Shown one piece after another: positions 1 to 9,099 of a stretch of DNA of 45,825 nucleotides. The notes beneath the pieces are model-generated. The model was given only the letters and a program-made list of their open reading frames with translations, was not told the origin of the DNA and ran no database searches. Each line of letters opens with the position of its first letter. Position 1 is the first letter of the stretch. The position numbers were made by a program, and so were the translations under genes. This stretch comes from Hyphomicrobiales bacterium (GTDB lineage Bacteria; Pseudomonadota; Alphaproteobacteria; Rhizobiales; Rhizobiaceae): contig JAFKJU010000040.1 of NCBI GenBank assembly GCA_017305935.1, positions 1-45,825 of the forward strand, in the 5' to 3' direction.

Positions 1-25
1 GGCGGCCTGCAGGCCGCCTTTTTTG
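1..25 (+). terminator. Intrinsic terminator of a gene upstream of the window
   Basis: Positions 1-18 are a perfect palindrome (GGCGGCCTGCAGGCCGCC) followed by six T at 19-24, the classical Rho-independent layout on the plus strand. It must end a gene lying before the window. In other rhizobia the cytochrome bc1 genes precede apt, but that gene is not visible here. Confidence 0.85.
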
Positions 26-144
26 TTTGGCCAGCCGGCCCGCAATTGATAGTGTCTGGCGTAACCCGGTCGCATGTACGGCAAACGCGCCTGCGGCGCG
101 GCTGCTGCCGGAGGTGCCCGATCAAGACACGGATGAGTGTTTTC

Positions 145-687
145 ATGACCTTGACTGCTTCGGATCTCGCCAGCTCGATCCGTTCCATCCCGGATTATCC
201 CAAGCCGGGCATCATCTTTCGCGATATCACCACACTGCTCGGCAATCCGCGCACTTTCCGCCGCGCAGTGGACGAATTGGTGAACCCCTATGTCGGTTCC
301 AAGATCGACAAGATCGCCGGCATGGAGGCGCGCGGCTTCATTCTCGGCGGCGCCGTCGCCCACCAACTTTCGGCCGGTTTCGTGCCGATCCGCAAGAAGG
401 GCAAGCTGCCGCACGAAACGGTGCGAATCGCCTACAGCCTCGAATACGGGGTTGACGAGATGGAGATCCATCGCGATGCGGTGCAGCCCGGCGACAAGGT
501 GATCCTGGTTGACGACCTGATCGCCACCGGCGGTACCGCGGTCGGCGCGGTGCAGCTTCTGCGCCAGATCGGCGCCGACGTCATCTCCTGCTGCTTCGTC
601 ATCGACCTGCCCGACCTCGGCGGCCGGCAGAAGCTGGAAGCGCTCGGCGTGGAAGTGCGCACGCTGGTCGAGTTCAGCGGGCATTGA
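145..687 (+). CDS. apt: Adenine phosphoribosyltransferase
   Basis: Purine salvage enzyme of the cytoplasm that converts adenine and PRPP to AMP and pyrophosphate. The protein begins with the family signature [19 protein letters not shown], contains the [14 protein letters not shown] segment, and carries the PRPP-binding loop [13 protein letters not shown] near residues 122-134. The ATG at 145 gives 180 residues, the usual rhizobial length; an in-frame ATG at 133 (184 residues) is equally possible because neither has a strong ribosome-binding site (a GGAGGT lies at 110-115, rather far away). Longer in-frame extensions upstream carry no family similarity. It is transcribed alone, towards the convergent MaoC genes, with no clear terminator in the 12 bases between them. 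Confidence 0.93.
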   Translation: MTLTASDLASSIRSIPDYPKPGIIFRDITTLLGNPRTFRRAVDELVNPYVGSKIDKIAGMEARGFILGGAVAHQLSAGFVPIRKKGKLPHETVRIAYSLEYGVDEMEIHRDAVQPGDKVILVDDLIATGGTAVGAVQLLRQIGADVISCCFVIDLPDLGGRQKLEALGVEVRTLVEFSGH

Positions 688-699
688 CCCCGCTTTATC

Positions 700-1164
700 T
701 CAGGAAAATTCCAGCACGGTGCTTTCGAAGCGCACGACGAGATCGCCGCTCTGGTTGGCGCCTTCGCACAGGATGGTGTTCATGATCCAGCCGGGACGCG
801 AGGATAGGTCTCGGCTGGCCTTCAGGGTCACGAAATAGGTGATGTCATCACCGGCATAGACCGGGCGCAGCCAGCGAAGGTCGCGGAAGCCGGGGGAAGG
901 ACCGAGTTTTGGCGGCGCGATGCCGCGCTCTTCCAGCCGTCGGCATTCTTCTTTCCAGAAATCGAGGAAACTGCGCATCCATAGGGCGCATGTGTGCCAG
1001 CCGGACGCGCACAGGCCGCCGAACAGGCTGTTCCTGGCCGCTTCCGCATCGATATGGAAGGGCTGGCCGTCGAAACGGCGGGCGAAGCGGATGATGTCCT
1101 CGGCGCTGAAATGCTTGGTGGCCAGTTCCAGCCGCATGTCCGGATAGAGATCCTGCATCCTCAT
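700..1164 (-). CDS. MaoC-family dehydratase (second of a coupled pair)
   Basis: A 154-residue protein with the single hot-dog fold of MaoC/R-specific enoyl-CoA hydratases. The segment RFDGQPFHIDAEAA followed by FGGLCASGWHT is the hydratase-2 motif, with the usual catalytic Asp/His pair (D-Q-P-x-H-x-D). The likely reaction is hydration/dehydration of a 2-enoyl-CoA or related thioester; the substrate cannot be told. Its ATG at 1164 overlaps the TGA of the upstream MaoC gene as ATGA, so the two are translationally coupled and may form a hetero-oligomer. A second in-frame ATG at 1158 is an alternative start. Confidence 0.85.
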   Translation of the reverse strand: MRMQDLYPDMRLELATKHFSAEDIIRFARRFDGQPFHIDAEAARNSLFGGLCASGWHTCALWMRSFLDFWKEECRRLEERGIAPPKLGPSPGFRDLRWLRPVYAGDDITYFVTLKASRDLSSRPGWIMNTILCEGANQSGDLVVRFESTVLEFS

Positions 1165-1631
1165 ACGCCGGCCTCCGGGCTTGTCGCCATGCGGAACATC
1201 ACGGAATTTTCCGACAGCGCCACCAGTTCGCCATGCTGGTTCTCGGTCTCGTGGCGCAGCTTGACGACGCCGATGCCGGGGCGCGAATGCAAAGGCCGGG
1301 CGCTGATCACCACCGAGCGGCCGGACAGCGTATCACCTGCCAGCACCGGCTTCTTCCAGTCCATCAGGTCGATGCCCGGCGAACCCTGGCAGGTGGAATT
1401 CAGGATATAGCTGTCGATCATCATCCGCATGGTCAGCGCGCTGGTGTGCCAGCCGGAGGCGGCGAGGCCGCCGAGAATGCTGTCCTTGCCGGCGTTTTCG
1501 TCGAGATGCATCGGTTGCGGGTCGAATTCCCTGGCGAATTCAATGATATCGGCCGCCGTTACCGCAATCGGCCCGAGCGGAAAGACCCGGCCGGGTGTAA
1601 AGTCTTCATAAGTGTAGGTCGTCACGTGCAT
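1161..1631 (-). CDS. MaoC-family dehydratase (first of a coupled pair)
   Basis: A 156-residue hot-dog protein with the motif EFDPQPMHLDENAG and then LGGLAASGWHTSAL, closely parallel to the downstream gene, so the pair probably arose by duplication. The ATG at 1631 is chosen because the conserved MaoC N-terminus (YTYEDFTPGRVFPLG) begins a few residues later; the frame stays open to 1772 but that extension has no recognisable sequence. Its stop overlaps the start of the next gene by four bases. Expected activity is enoyl-CoA hydratase-like; the true substrate is unknown. Confidence 0.85.
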   Translation of the reverse strand: MHVTTYTYEDFTPGRVFPLGPIAVTAADIIEFAREFDPQPMHLDENAGKDSILGGLAASGWHTSALTMRMMIDSYILNSTCQGSPGIDLMDWKKPVLAGDTLSGRSVVISARPLHSRPGIGVVKLRHETENQHGELVALSENSVMFRMATSPEAGV

Positions 1632-1785
1632 ATCCGTCCCGTTTGCGACGCACAATGGCGAGGGCGGCGTGGTTTGGCAAGGGTGCATGGCCTTGTCAAA
1701 GCGTTGCGTCCGGGTAAGGTGGCGCCGAATTGAGCATTCCCGCTTTCTCCGAATCGTGAGAACGCATCTCACCCTTTGCTTTTTC

Positions 1786-1829
1786 GCATTTCCGAAGGAA
1801 AACCGCTTCGCACTGTTCCTGGAAATGCT
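1786..1829. repeat. Dispersed imperfect palindrome, family A copy 1
   Basis: An approximately 44-base imperfect palindrome beginning GCATTTCC and ending GGAAATGCT with AAAACCGCTT in the middle. Related copies are at 5321-5365, 17122-17167 and 33419-33464. It lies just before the DUF2157 start codon, and reading through it extends that frame with a spurious peptide containing ENRF and LFLEML. Confidence 0.75.
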
Positions 1830-1845
1830 TTATGGGGCCTTATTC

Positions 1846-2961
1846 ATGCAGACATTGAAATCCGTGCTCGACGGCGCCGCCGGCGAGGGCATTATCTCCG
1901 GTGATCAGGCCGGCGCGCTTTTGCCCTATATGCAGGCGCGCGGTGTCGTGCTCCGGGCGCCATCTGCAGCCTTGGGCGACATTGCCGGGCCCGGCGAGGC
2001 GCATGTGGTCGCGCCAGTGGAGGATACCGAAGCGCCGCGCTTCATTCGCGGCTTTCACGATGTGCTGATCACGATCGGCGTCTGCATCGTCATGGCCGGA
2101 ATATGGGGCGTGGGCTCGCTGTTCGGCGTATTGCCGGCAGTGATCGTCCTTGCGGAAATTCTCGTGCGGCGGCAGCGGCTGGCCCTGCCGGCGGTGGTGC
2201 TGACGCTGATTTTCGCGCATTGGATCTTCATGGCCAGCATCGTGATGCTCGAGGACCGGCTCGCGCCGGACGCGGATCCGATGCTGCATTTCGTGCTGAC
2301 CATGGCGCCCTTTGCGCTGCTGATGGCGCCTTTCTATCTGCGTTATCGCATTCCGTTGGCGCTCAGCCTGTGGATCGTGTCGCTGGTGGCTATCGCGGCC
2401 GGGCTGCTGTTCCTCGGACTCTCGCGGGCAAGCGGACAGGCGGACTTCATCAGCGTGCATCCGTCGCTCTCCGCGGCGATCTTCTTCGCCGGTGCCCTGG
2501 TGCTGTTTGCGGCGGCGATGCGCTACGATCTCTCCGATCGCTTCCGGGTGACGCGGCGCTCGGATGTCGCGTTCTGGCTGCATCTAGCGGCGGCGCCGGC
2601 GCTGCTTTATGCGATGCTGGCCCTGGTTTTCCTCGGCGATTTCAATAACGGCGCCCTGTTCAACGCTGAAAAAGGCCTGCCGGATGCGTTGATCGTCGTC
2701 GCTATCGTTGCGGTGTTCATGACCATAGGCCTGGTCATCGACCGGCGTGCCTTCGTCACATCGGGGCTGGTATCGCTGGGGCTGGCGACCGCAAGCCTCT
2801 TGCAGAAGACGGCGGCCGCGCCGGAAACCTATGTCTTCGCGACGCTGCTGATCGTCGGACTGGTAGTGCTGACCATCGGCGTCGGCTGGCCGCATTTTCG
2901 TCGCTTTGCGGTCACGCCGCTACCGCTGATCTTTAAAGAAAAACTGCCGCCTCTTCGGTGA
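1846..2961 (+). CDS. DUF2157-type multi-spanning membrane protein
   Basis: A 371-residue protein with a short soluble N-terminus (about residues 1-70, helical, GIISGDQAGALLPYMQARG, as in DUF2157 proteins) followed by about ten hydrophobic segments. This is an inner-membrane protein of unknown function. The start at 1846 is preferred; the frame is open upstream to 1669 but that part runs through a dispersed repeat (1786-1829) and lacks coding character. Another in-frame ATG lies at 1825. The last codons overlap the hairpin that terminates the convergent ychF gene. The DUF2157 assignment rests on the N-terminal pattern and overall topology only. Confidence 0.75.
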   Translation: MQTLKSVLDGAAGEGIISGDQAGALLPYMQARGVVLRAPSAALGDIAGPGEAHVVAPVEDTEAPRFIRGFHDVLITIGVCIVMAGIWGVGSLFGVLPAVIVLAEILVRRQRLALPAVVLTLIFAHWIFMASIVMLEDRLAPDADPMLHFVLTMAPFALLMAPFYLRYRIPLALSLWIVSLVAIAAGLLFLGLSRASGQADFISVHPSLSAAIFFAGALVLFAAAMRYDLSDRFRVTRRSDVAFWLHLAAAPALLYAMLALVFLGDFNNGALFNAEKGLPDALIVVAIVAVFMTIGLVIDRRAFVTSGLVSLGLATASLLQKTAAAPETYVFATLLIVGLVVLTIGVGWPHFRRFAVTPLPLIFKEKLPPLR

Positions 2962-2971
2962 AGGGCGGCAG
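2935..2971 (-). terminator. Intrinsic terminator of ychF, embedded in the end of the DUF2157 gene
   Basis: CTGCCGCC (2944-2951) pairs perfectly with GGCGGCAG (2964-2971). Read on the minus strand the stem is followed by TTTTTCTTT, so it terminates ychF. The stem spans the DUF2157 stop codon, so the two convergent genes share this stretch. Confidence 0.8.
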
Positions 2972-2998
2972 CGATCTTAAGGCAGGTGAGGCTTCGAC

Positions 2999-4102
2999 TC
3001 AGGTGTTGAAGCGGAAGTGGATGACGTCGCCGTCCTGCACCACATATTCCTTGCCTTCGTCGCGGCCCTTGCCGGCTTCCTTGGCGCCGACTTCGCCCTT
3101 GTAGGCGATGTAATCGTCATAGGCGATGGTGAAGGCGCGGATGAAGCCGCGTTCGAAATCGGTGTGGATGACGCCGGCCGCCTGCGGGGCCTTGGTGCCG
3201 CGCACGATGGTCCAGGCGCGGGTTTCCTTGGGGCCGACGGTGAAATAGGTGATGAGGTCGAGCAGGTGATAGCCGGCGCGGATCAGCCGGTCGAGGCCCG
3301 CTTCCTCAAGGCCGAGGGCGGAGAGGAATTCGGCGGACTCTTCTTCCGGAAGCTGGGCGACCTCGGATTCGATGGCGGCCGAGATGACGACGCATTCGGC
3401 GCCCTGTTCCCTGGCCATGGCGGCGACGGCTGCGGTGTGGGCATTGCCGGTCGCGGCGTCCGCCTCGGCGACGTTGCAGACGTAGAGAACCGGATGCGAG
3501 GTCAGCAGGTTGAGGCCTTTGAGGATCTCGATCTCTTCCGGCGCCAGCGTCTTCAGGAGAAGGCGGGCCGGCTTGCCCTCGTTCAAAAGCTTGACCACGG
3601 CTTCCATGATCGGAAGCTGGGCGATGGACTCCTTGTCCTTGCCGGTGGCGCGCTTGCGGGTCTGCTCGACGCGGCGCTCCAGGCTTTCGAGGTCGGCGAG
3701 CATCAACTCGGTCTCGATCGTATCGGCATCACCCACCGGGTTGATGCGGCCCTCGACATGGGTGATGTCGTCGTCCTCGAAGCAGCGCAGCACATGCACC
3801 ACGGCATCGACTTCGCGGATATTGGCGAGGAACTTGTTGCCGAGGCCTTCACCCTTGGATGCGCCGCGCACCAGGCCGGCGATATCGACGAAGGAGATGC
3901 GGGTCGGGATGATCTCCTTGGAGCCGGCGACCGTCGCCAGCGCCTTCATGCGCGGATCGGGCACGGCGACTTCGCCGGTGTTCGGCTCGATGGTGCAGAA
4001 GGGATAATTGGCGGCCTGCGCGGCCGCCGTCTTGGTCAGTGCATTGAAGAGGGTCGACTTGCCGACATTCGGCAGGCCGACGATACCGCATTTGAAGCCC
4101 AT
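2999..4102 (-). CDS. ychF: Redox-regulated ATPase/GTPase YchF (OLA1 family)
   Basis: A 367-residue Obg-family P-loop protein that associates with ribosomes. The G1 loop GLPNVGKS is at residues 9-16 and the G3 region DIAGLVRGA at 73-81. The G4 position reads NVAE (residues 210-213) instead of NKxD, the substitution that makes this family prefer ATP over GTP. A TGS domain forms the C-terminus (about residues 280-367). In rhizobia ychF commonly follows rplY and pth; here it has the same direction, but clpS lies between on the other strand. The TGA at 2999-3001 is followed by an intrinsic terminator at 2935-2971. Confidence 0.96.
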   Translation of the reverse strand: MGFKCGIVGLPNVGKSTLFNALTKTAAAQAANYPFCTIEPNTGEVAVPDPRMKALATVAGSKEIIPTRISFVDIAGLVRGASKGEGLGNKFLANIREVDAVVHVLRCFEDDDITHVEGRINPVGDADTIETELMLADLESLERRVEQTRKRATGKDKESIAQLPIMEAVVKLLNEGKPARLLLKTLAPEEIEILKGLNLLTSHPVLYVCNVAEADAATGNAHTAAVAAMAREQGAECVVISAAIESEVAQLPEEESAEFLSALGLEEAGLDRLIRAGYHLLDLITYFTVGPKETRAWTIVRGTKAPQAAGVIHTDFERGFIRAFTIAYDDYIAYKGEVGAKEAGKGRDEGKEYVVQDGDVIHFRFNT

Positions 4103-4254
4103 GGTCTTGAAACCCGTTTCTGGAAAACTGTCTGTGCTGCCTTTTGCGGAATGGCCGGGGGAAGGTCAAGCCTTGCGGCCGAAAACCTTGCCCGAGGACG
4201 CCGGGCGGGGCAATATCGTCGAAACAGGTCCATTTTTCGACGTAGGGGAAGCTC

Positions 4255-4566
4255 ATGGCCGGCAGCAGCACCCAGTTGAAACCGAAGCTGGCGACCAGAC
4301 CCAGGGTCGAACGCCCCAAGCTCTACAAGGTCATCCTGCTCAACGACGATTATACGCCGCGCGATTTCGTCACCATGGTGCTGAAAGCGGTTTTCCGCAC
4401 TGGCGAGGAAGCGGGGCGGCGCATCATGATCACCGCCCATCAGAAAGGCTCCTGCGTCGTCACCGTCTGCCCGCGCGATGTCGCCGAGACCAAGGCGAAG
4501 GAAGCGACCGATCTCGGCAAGGAGGCGGGCTTTCCGCTGCTGTTCACGGCGGAGCCGGAAGAATAG
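4255..4566 (+). CDS. clpS: ATP-dependent Clp protease adaptor ClpS (stand-alone, ClpS2-like)
   Basis: A 103-residue adaptor that delivers N-degron substrates to ClpA(P). The core LYKVILLNDDYTPRDFV followed by the AHQKGSCVV segment carries the Asn-Asp-Asp region and His that form the N-degron pocket and ClpA contact. The first 20 residues are a basic disordered tail. It is not next to clpA, unlike the usual clpS-clpA pair; many rhizobia carry two ClpS paralogues and this position between pth and ychF fits the second one, though the window cannot show the other copy. The start has AGGGGAA upstream. It is divergent from ychF and convergent with pth. Confidence 0.9.
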   Translation: MAGSSTQLKPKLATRPRVERPKLYKVILLNDDYTPRDFVTMVLKAVFRTGEEAGRRIMITAHQKGSCVVTVCPRDVAETKAKEATDLGKEAGFPLLFTAEPEE

Positions 4567-4569
4567 GGC

Positions 4570-5295
4570 CTAATCCTCACCCTTCTTGGAAAACATCCGC
4601 TTGAGCATATCCGCCATCGGGCCGGAGGCGGGCAGGGGCTTTGTCGCCGCATTCGGCCGCGCCTGGCGGATATGCGACTGTCCCGCCGGCTTCTTCGGGG
4701 AGGGCGCCGGCTTGGCCTCATCGGGCTTGCCACCGGTCGCCAAGGTGATGCGGTTCATGAATTGCGAATCCTCGCCCTTGACCAGCATGGCGGCATTGTC
4801 GGCGACAGCGTCGAGCAGCGGCTCCAGCCAGGCGGCGTCGGCCTTGGCGAAATCGCCGAGGACATGGCCGACCACGGCTTCCTTGATGCCGGGATGGCCG
4901 ATTCCGAGGCGGAGGCGGCGATAGTCCTTGCCGCAATGGGCGTCCAGCGACTTGATGCCGTTATGGCCGCCATGGCCGCCACCGGTCTTGATACGCGCCT
5001 TGCCGGCCGGCAGGTCGAGCTCGTCGTAGATGGCGACCAGATCCTTCGGCGTCAGCTTGTAGAAGCGCATCGCCTCGCCGACGGCCTCGCCCGACAGGTT
5101 CATATAGGTCAGCGGCCGGATCAGCAGCACCTTCTCGCCGCCCAGTTCGCCTTCCGAGATCTCGCCCTTGAACTTTCTCGACCAGGGCGAAAAGGAATGG
5201 CGGCGCTGGATGGCATCGAGCGCCATGAAACCGATATTGTGACGATTGCCGGCATATTGACTGCCGGGATTGCCGAGGCCGGCGATGACGAGCAT
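4570..5295 (-). CDS. pth: Peptidyl-tRNA hydrolase
   Basis: Cleaves the ester bond of peptidyl-tRNA released from stalled ribosomes. Residues 1-20 carry the signature ending GNRHN with catalytic His19; Asn66 (TYMNLSG), Asp91/Asp94 (YDELDLP) and the GGHGGHNG loop with Asn112 complete the active site. The protein is 241 residues: a normal 190-residue core plus a Lys/Pro/Ala-rich tail of about 50 residues, usual in rhizobia. The ATG at 5295 has AGAGGAG eight bases upstream; the open frame beyond it runs through a dispersed repeat. It follows rplY in the same direction, though a terminator and a repeat lie between. Confidence 0.96.
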   Translation of the reverse strand: MLVIAGLGNPGSQYAGNRHNIGFMALDAIQRRHSFSPWSRKFKGEISEGELGGEKVLLIRPLTYMNLSGEAVGEAMRFYKLTPKDLVAIYDELDLPAGKARIKTGGGHGGHNGIKSLDAHCGKDYRRLRLGIGHPGIKEAVVGHVLGDFAKADAAWLEPLLDAVADNAAMLVKGEDSQFMNRITLATGGKPDEAKPAPSPKKPAGQSHIRQARPNAATKPLPASGPMADMLKRMFSKKGED

Positions 5296-5320
5296 GAACG
5301 GACTCCTCTTTGAGTTCCGG

Positions 5321-5365
5321 AGCATTTCCAGGAAAAGTGTAAAGCGGTTTTCCCTCCGGAAATGC
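5321..5365. repeat. Dispersed imperfect palindrome, family A copy 2
   Basis: AGCATTTCC ... GGAAAAGTGT ... CGGTTTTCC ... CCGGAAATGC, the best-conserved layout of family A. It sits between the rplY terminator and the pth start, so it is probably in the pth leader. Confidence 0.8.
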
Positions 5366-5373
5366 GACAAAGC

Positions 5374-5404
5374 AAAAAGGCGCCCTGCCGGGGCAGGACG
5401 CCTT
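5374..5404 (-). terminator. Intrinsic terminator after rplY
   Basis: On the minus strand AAGGCG-CCTGCC pairs with GGCAGG-CGCCTT across a two-base loop (one mismatch), followed by TTTTT. It lies 26 bases past the rplY stop, so most transcripts may end before pth. Confidence 0.8.
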
Positions 5405-5429
5405 ATAGGCGTTCAAACGGAAGCGGCGA

Positions 5430-6023
5430 TTACTCGCTGGCTTCTTCCGCCATGCCGCCGGCCGGGGCAACGATCGTTGCGATCGTGAAGTCGCGGTCGC
5501 CGATGACGGGCGAGGCGTTGGCTGGCAGCTTCACATGCGAGATGTGAACGGCATCGCCGACCTTGAAGCCTGACAGGTCGACGGTGATGAATTCCGGGAT
5601 GTCGTTGGCCGGAACGTGCAGCTCGACTTCGTGACGAACGACGTTCAGCACGGCGCCGGTCTTGATGGCCGACTTCTCTTCGTTGACGAAGTGAACCGGA
5701 ACCTGAACCGTGACCTGGCTGTCGGCGGAGACGCGCAGGAAGTCGACATGCATGGTGAAGTCGCGCACCGGATCCAGCTGATAGTCCTTCGGCAGGACGC
5801 GGATCTTCTCGCCGTTGACGTCGATGACGGCAACCGTGGTCATGAAACCACCGCCATGGATGCGCTTGGTGACTTCGTTGGTCGACAGCGCGATGGAAAT
5901 CGGGGCCTGCTTGTCACCATAGATGACAGCGGGAATGAAACCGTTGCGGCGAAGTTCACGGGAGGACCCCTTACCGACCCGTTCGCGCGCCTCGGCCTTG
6001 AGCTCGTAAGATGCGTGGCTCAT
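5430..6023 (-). CDS. rplY: 50S ribosomal protein L25/general stress protein Ctc
   Basis: A 197-residue, two-domain bL25 (Ctc type): an N-terminal 5S rRNA-binding domain (residues 1-95; [24 protein letters not shown] is the family start) and a C-terminal beta domain (about 96-185; [11 protein letters not shown]). The start at 6023 has AAAGGAT six bases upstream. It is divergent from the secreted-protein gene at 6297 and upstream of pth. Confidence 0.96.
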   Translation of the reverse strand: MSHASYELKAEARERVGKGSSRELRRNGFIPAVIYGDKQAPISIALSTNEVTKRIHGGGFMTTVAVIDVNGEKIRVLPKDYQLDPVRDFTMHVDFLRVSADSQVTVQVPVHFVNEEKSAIKTGAVLNVVRHEVELHVPANDIPEFITVDLSGFKVGDAVHISHVKLPANASPVIGDRDFTIATIVAPAGGMAEEASE

Positions 6024-6150
6024 GGCATATCCTTTCGAGGTTGTTTGGAGAGCCCGGCGGTGGCAAGATGCCTGTGTTCCGCTGGACCGGAGACGGTCCG
6101 AAAACCTTCTCATCCGCGGTGCCTCCAAGGGTGTCTGCGCGGACGGGCGG

Positions 6151-6179
6151 GCTATAATACACAATGCCCGATAAGGCAA
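6151..6179 (-). promoter_or_regulatory. Candidate promoter of rplY
   Basis: Read on the minus strand, TTGCCT and TATAGC are separated by 17 bases, placing a start about 120 bases before rplY. The match is reasonable but judged only by eye. Confidence 0.4.
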
Positions 6180-6238
6180 GCCTTGCGCGGGTTTTGCCGA
6201 TCCGTGCCGTTTTGCCTGTTGTTCCGGACGCTTTCGCG

Positions 6239-6268
6239 TTGACAGCCCTCCCTCCTCCTTCGCACAAT
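6239..6268 (+). promoter_or_regulatory. Candidate promoter of the 6297 gene
   Basis: A perfect TTGACA at 6239-6244 with CACAAT 18 bases downstream, about 30 bases before the start codon. The -10 box is only a moderate match. Confidence 0.4.
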
Positions 6269-6296
6269 ACCGCTGATTGCAACAAGGAGAAGCATC

Positions 6297-7874
6297 ATGC
6301 AGCGTAAGACTTCGGCCGCAATGTGCCTGGCGGGCGCGCTTTTCGCCTGCGGCACGACGCAGGCGGCCGATATCGACCAGGCCGGCGCCGACAAGCTCAA
6401 AGCCAGCCTGACGCACTACCTGCCCAAGGATCTGCTCGATACCGGCTTTCTGTCGGTCAAGCCGGCCACCGGCCGCTACGAGATCGTCACCGATATCATG
6501 AAGCTTCTCGCCGGCAAGCTGCCGCCGGAAACGACGGTGACCGGCCTGAAACCCTTCACGGTGTTCGCAACGCCGGCCGAGAAGGATCTGTGGAAGGTCG
6601 AAGGCGACGGCAATTTCGACGTCACCGCCGGCTACAAGATCGCCGACGCACCGGCGACCATGCGCTACATCATCTCGAACTACAGCTATACCGGCCTGTT
6701 CGACCCGGCTATCGCCTATATGCGCAACGGCACGTTTACCGCCTCCGGTCTCAAGCTTTCGACCACCGGCGGCTCCGAGCAGATCGACGCCCGCTTCGGC
6801 GGCATGAATTATGTCGTCTCCAGCACCGATGCGGCCGGCGGCGCGCTCGATTTCACCGGCAGCGGTACCCTTTCGGATTTTTACGAGAAGGTGGTCTCGC
6901 CGAATACGCCGCCGGTGGAAATCTCCGCCGATTCCATCGCCTTCGACGCGACGGTGAAAGGCGCGATGTTGCGCGAAATCCGCGATCTCGTCTTCTTCGT
7001 GCTCGACAACATGAAGCACAAGGACCTGACCGACGCACAGCAGCAGGAACTGAAGGCGAAGGCTCTCGCCGCGTTGCCTTTCGCCTCGTCCATCGACGAG
7101 AACATTCGCCTCAACAACCTCAACGTCGCGACCGCGCAGGCGCGCTTCGGCGTCAAGACCTTCGATTACGGCCTCAATCTTTCGGGGGCCGGCGACGCGA
7201 TGCGTTTCGGGGTATCGATGAAGGCTGCCGATCCGATCCTGCCGGCAGGCTTGGTTCCGCCTGTTTACGCCAGCCTGGTGCCGCAGCAGACCGAGGTCTC
7301 CTTCAGCATGGCCGACATGAAGATCGGCGAATTTTTGCGGAAATTCCTGGAAAAGGCGGATTTCAACAAGAAGGAGCCGATTAGCGATGCCGAGGGCGCC
7401 GAACTGGTCAAGCTAATCTTCCCGGACGGCAAGGTGGCCATGACCTTCGACCGGATCGCGGCGCGCGCGCCGACCTATGACGTCGAGATGACCGGCAAGC
7501 TCACATCGGCGCTGGAAAACACCAAGCAGGTATCGATGACCGCGACCGTGATCGCACGCAATTTCGACGCCACCATCGCCGCCATCCAGGAAGCCGCCAA
7601 GGCCGATCCGCAGCTCAACCAGGTCTCCTTCGGCCTGATGATGGCCAAGGGCTTTGCCAAGGACGACGGCGGCGGCAAGCAGCGCTGGGAGGTCGAAGTG
7701 CGCGAGGACGGTTCCGTCGATATCAACGGCCAGCAGGTCAAGGGGCCGGATACCCTCGATGAGGAGCCGGAAGCGCTCGGCACGGAAGAACCGGATGCGC
7801 TGGGCACGCCGGAGGATTCGGACGAGCCGGCGACCGACGCGCAGCCGGAGACGGAGCAGCAGCAGCCGGAATGA
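6297..7874 (+). CDS. Large secreted (periplasmic) protein of unknown function
   Basis: A 525-residue protein with an N-terminal signal peptide (basic QRKTS, hydrophobic core [13 protein letters not shown], probable cleavage after TTQA or TQAA). The mature part is rich in alternating beta-type segments, repeats patterns such as [13 protein letters not shown] and [14 protein letters not shown], and has no Cys pattern or catalytic motif that I recognise. Its last 50 residues are an acidic, Pro/Glu/Asp-rich, low-complexity tail with two EEP-A-LGT units. AAGGAG lies eight bases before the ATG. It is monocistronic, ending in a bidirectional terminator. I do not recognise a family with confidence; similar proteins are probably conserved in rhizobia (inference). 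A DUF2125-like relation is conceivable but unproven. Confidence 0.8.
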   Translation: MQRKTSAAMCLAGALFACGTTQAADIDQAGADKLKASLTHYLPKDLLDTGFLSVKPATGRYEIVTDIMKLLAGKLPPETTVTGLKPFTVFATPAEKDLWKVEGDGNFDVTAGYKIADAPATMRYIISNYSYTGLFDPAIAYMRNGTFTASGLKLSTTGGSEQIDARFGGMNYVVSSTDAAGGALDFTGSGTLSDFYEKVVSPNTPPVEISADSIAFDATVKGAMLREIRDLVFFVLDNMKHKDLTDAQQQELKAKALAALPFASSIDENIRLNNLNVATAQARFGVKTFDYGLNLSGAGDAMRFGVSMKAADPILPAGLVPPVYASLVPQQTEVSFSMADMKIGEFLRKFLEKADFNKKEPISDAEGAELVKLIFPDGKVAMTFDRIAARAPTYDVEMTGKLTSALENTKQVSMTATVIARNFDATIAAIQEAAKADPQLNQVSFGLMMAKGFAKDDGGGKQRWEVEVREDGSVDINGQQVKGPDTLDEEPEALGTEEPDALGTPEDSDEPATDAQPETEQQQPE

Positions 7875-7984
7875 CGCCGGTTGCCCGGCGCCTTCGTCCT
7901 TTTGCCTGATCCTCTCCCTTAAACGCGGGGGAGGGTACCGTCTGGCCAGATGGGGAGCGGCGGTCATTCCACTCCCGGAGAGAA

Positions 7985-8020
7985 TCGAAAAAGGCGCGCC
8001 CGTGAGGACGCGCCTTTTCC
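7985..8020. terminator. Bidirectional intrinsic terminator between the 6297 gene and prs
   Basis: AAAAGGCGCG (7989-7998) pairs perfectly with CGCGCCTTTT (8009-8018). T-rich tails follow on both strands, so it can end both convergent genes. Confidence 0.85.
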
Positions 8021-8039
8021 TTTGGAAACGGAGAAATTC

Positions 8040-8972
8040 TCAGTCGAACAGGCTCGATACCGAGGCTTCGTGGCTGGTGCGGTTGATCGCTTCGCCAAGC
8101 AGGCTCGCCGTCGAGATCACGCGGATGTTCGGCGCGGATTGCACGGCGGTGGTTGGCTGGATCGAATCGGTGATGACGAGTTCGCGCAGCTTCGAGGAGG
8201 TGACGCGGTTGACCGCACCGCCCGAAAGTACGCCATGGGTGATATAGGCGGTAACGCTGGTGGCGCCGTTCTTCAGCAGGGCCTCGGCCGCGTTGCAGAG
8301 CGTGCCGCCGGAATCGACGATGTCGTCGATCAGGATGCAGTCCTTGCCGTGAACCTCGCCGATGATGTTCATCACTTCCGACTCGCCCGGACGGTCGCGG
8401 CGCTTGTCGACGATGGCCAGCAGACAGTCGAGACGCTTGGCGAGCGCGCGGGCGCGGACCACGCCGCCGACATCCGGCGAGACGACCATCAGGTTCTTCA
8501 GGTCGTAATGTTCCTTGACGTCGCGGGCGAGGATCGGCGCGGCATAGAGGTTGTCGGTCGGGATATCGAAGAAGCCCTGGATCTGGCCGGCGTGAAGATC
8601 GAGCGTCAGGACGCGGTCGGCGCCGGCCTCGGTGATCAGGTTGGCGACCAGCTTGGCCGAGATCGGCGTGCGCGGGCCGGGCTTGCGGTCCTGGCGGGCA
8701 TAGCCGAAATAGGGAATCACGGCAGTGATGCGGCGCGCCGACGAACGACGGAACGCGTCGATCATGATCAACAGTTCCATCAGGTGGTCGTTCGTCGGGA
8801 ACGAGGTCGACTGGACGACGAAAACGTCCTCGCCGCGCACGTTTTCCTGGATTTCGACGAAGATTTCCTGATCGGCGAACCGTCTGACGCTGGCCTTGCC
8901 CAGGGGAACATTAAGATGTTTGCAGATCGCTTCGGCAAGATGCCGGTTCGAATTGCCTGCGAAAACCTTCAT
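8040..8972 (-). CDS. prs: Ribose-phosphate pyrophosphokinase
   Basis: Makes PRPP from ribose 5-phosphate and ATP, feeding purine, pyrimidine, His and Trp synthesis (and apt in this window). The 310-residue protein begins [10 protein letters not shown], has the ATP/Mg region [13 protein letters not shown], the signature [12 protein letters not shown] and the PRPP loop [11 protein letters not shown]. The start at 8972 matches the family start; the open frame runs on to 9110 without similarity. It is the last gene of a long minus-strand run. Confidence 0.97.
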   Translation of the reverse strand: MKVFAGNSNRHLAEAICKHLNVPLGKASVRRFADQEIFVEIQENVRGEDVFVVQSTSFPTNDHLMELLIMIDAFRRSSARRITAVIPYFGYARQDRKPGPRTPISAKLVANLITEAGADRVLTLDLHAGQIQGFFDIPTDNLYAAPILARDVKEHYDLKNLMVVSPDVGGVVRARALAKRLDCLLAIVDKRRDRPGESEVMNIIGEVHGKDCILIDDIVDSGGTLCNAAEALLKNGATSVTAYITHGVLSGGAVNRVTSSKLRELVITDSIQPTTAVQSAPNIRVISTASLLGEAINRTSHEASVSSLFD

Positions 8973-9099
8973 TTTGGCCCGCCTCGTGTGTCCGTGCTGT
9001 TGGGCGCTTATTAACGCCCCGATTTGCGAATGCAAGGGGCTAGAAACGCCCGTCGTTGTTTTCTTCTGTAAAACATCGCGACAATTTTCATGACTCGCG

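Noticed and set aside
3017-4279. Long plus-strand frame (420 codons) opposite ychF
   Set aside because: It is the mirror of the ychF coding sequence, with Gly/Asp/Ala-rich shadow translation typical of GC-rich antisense frames.
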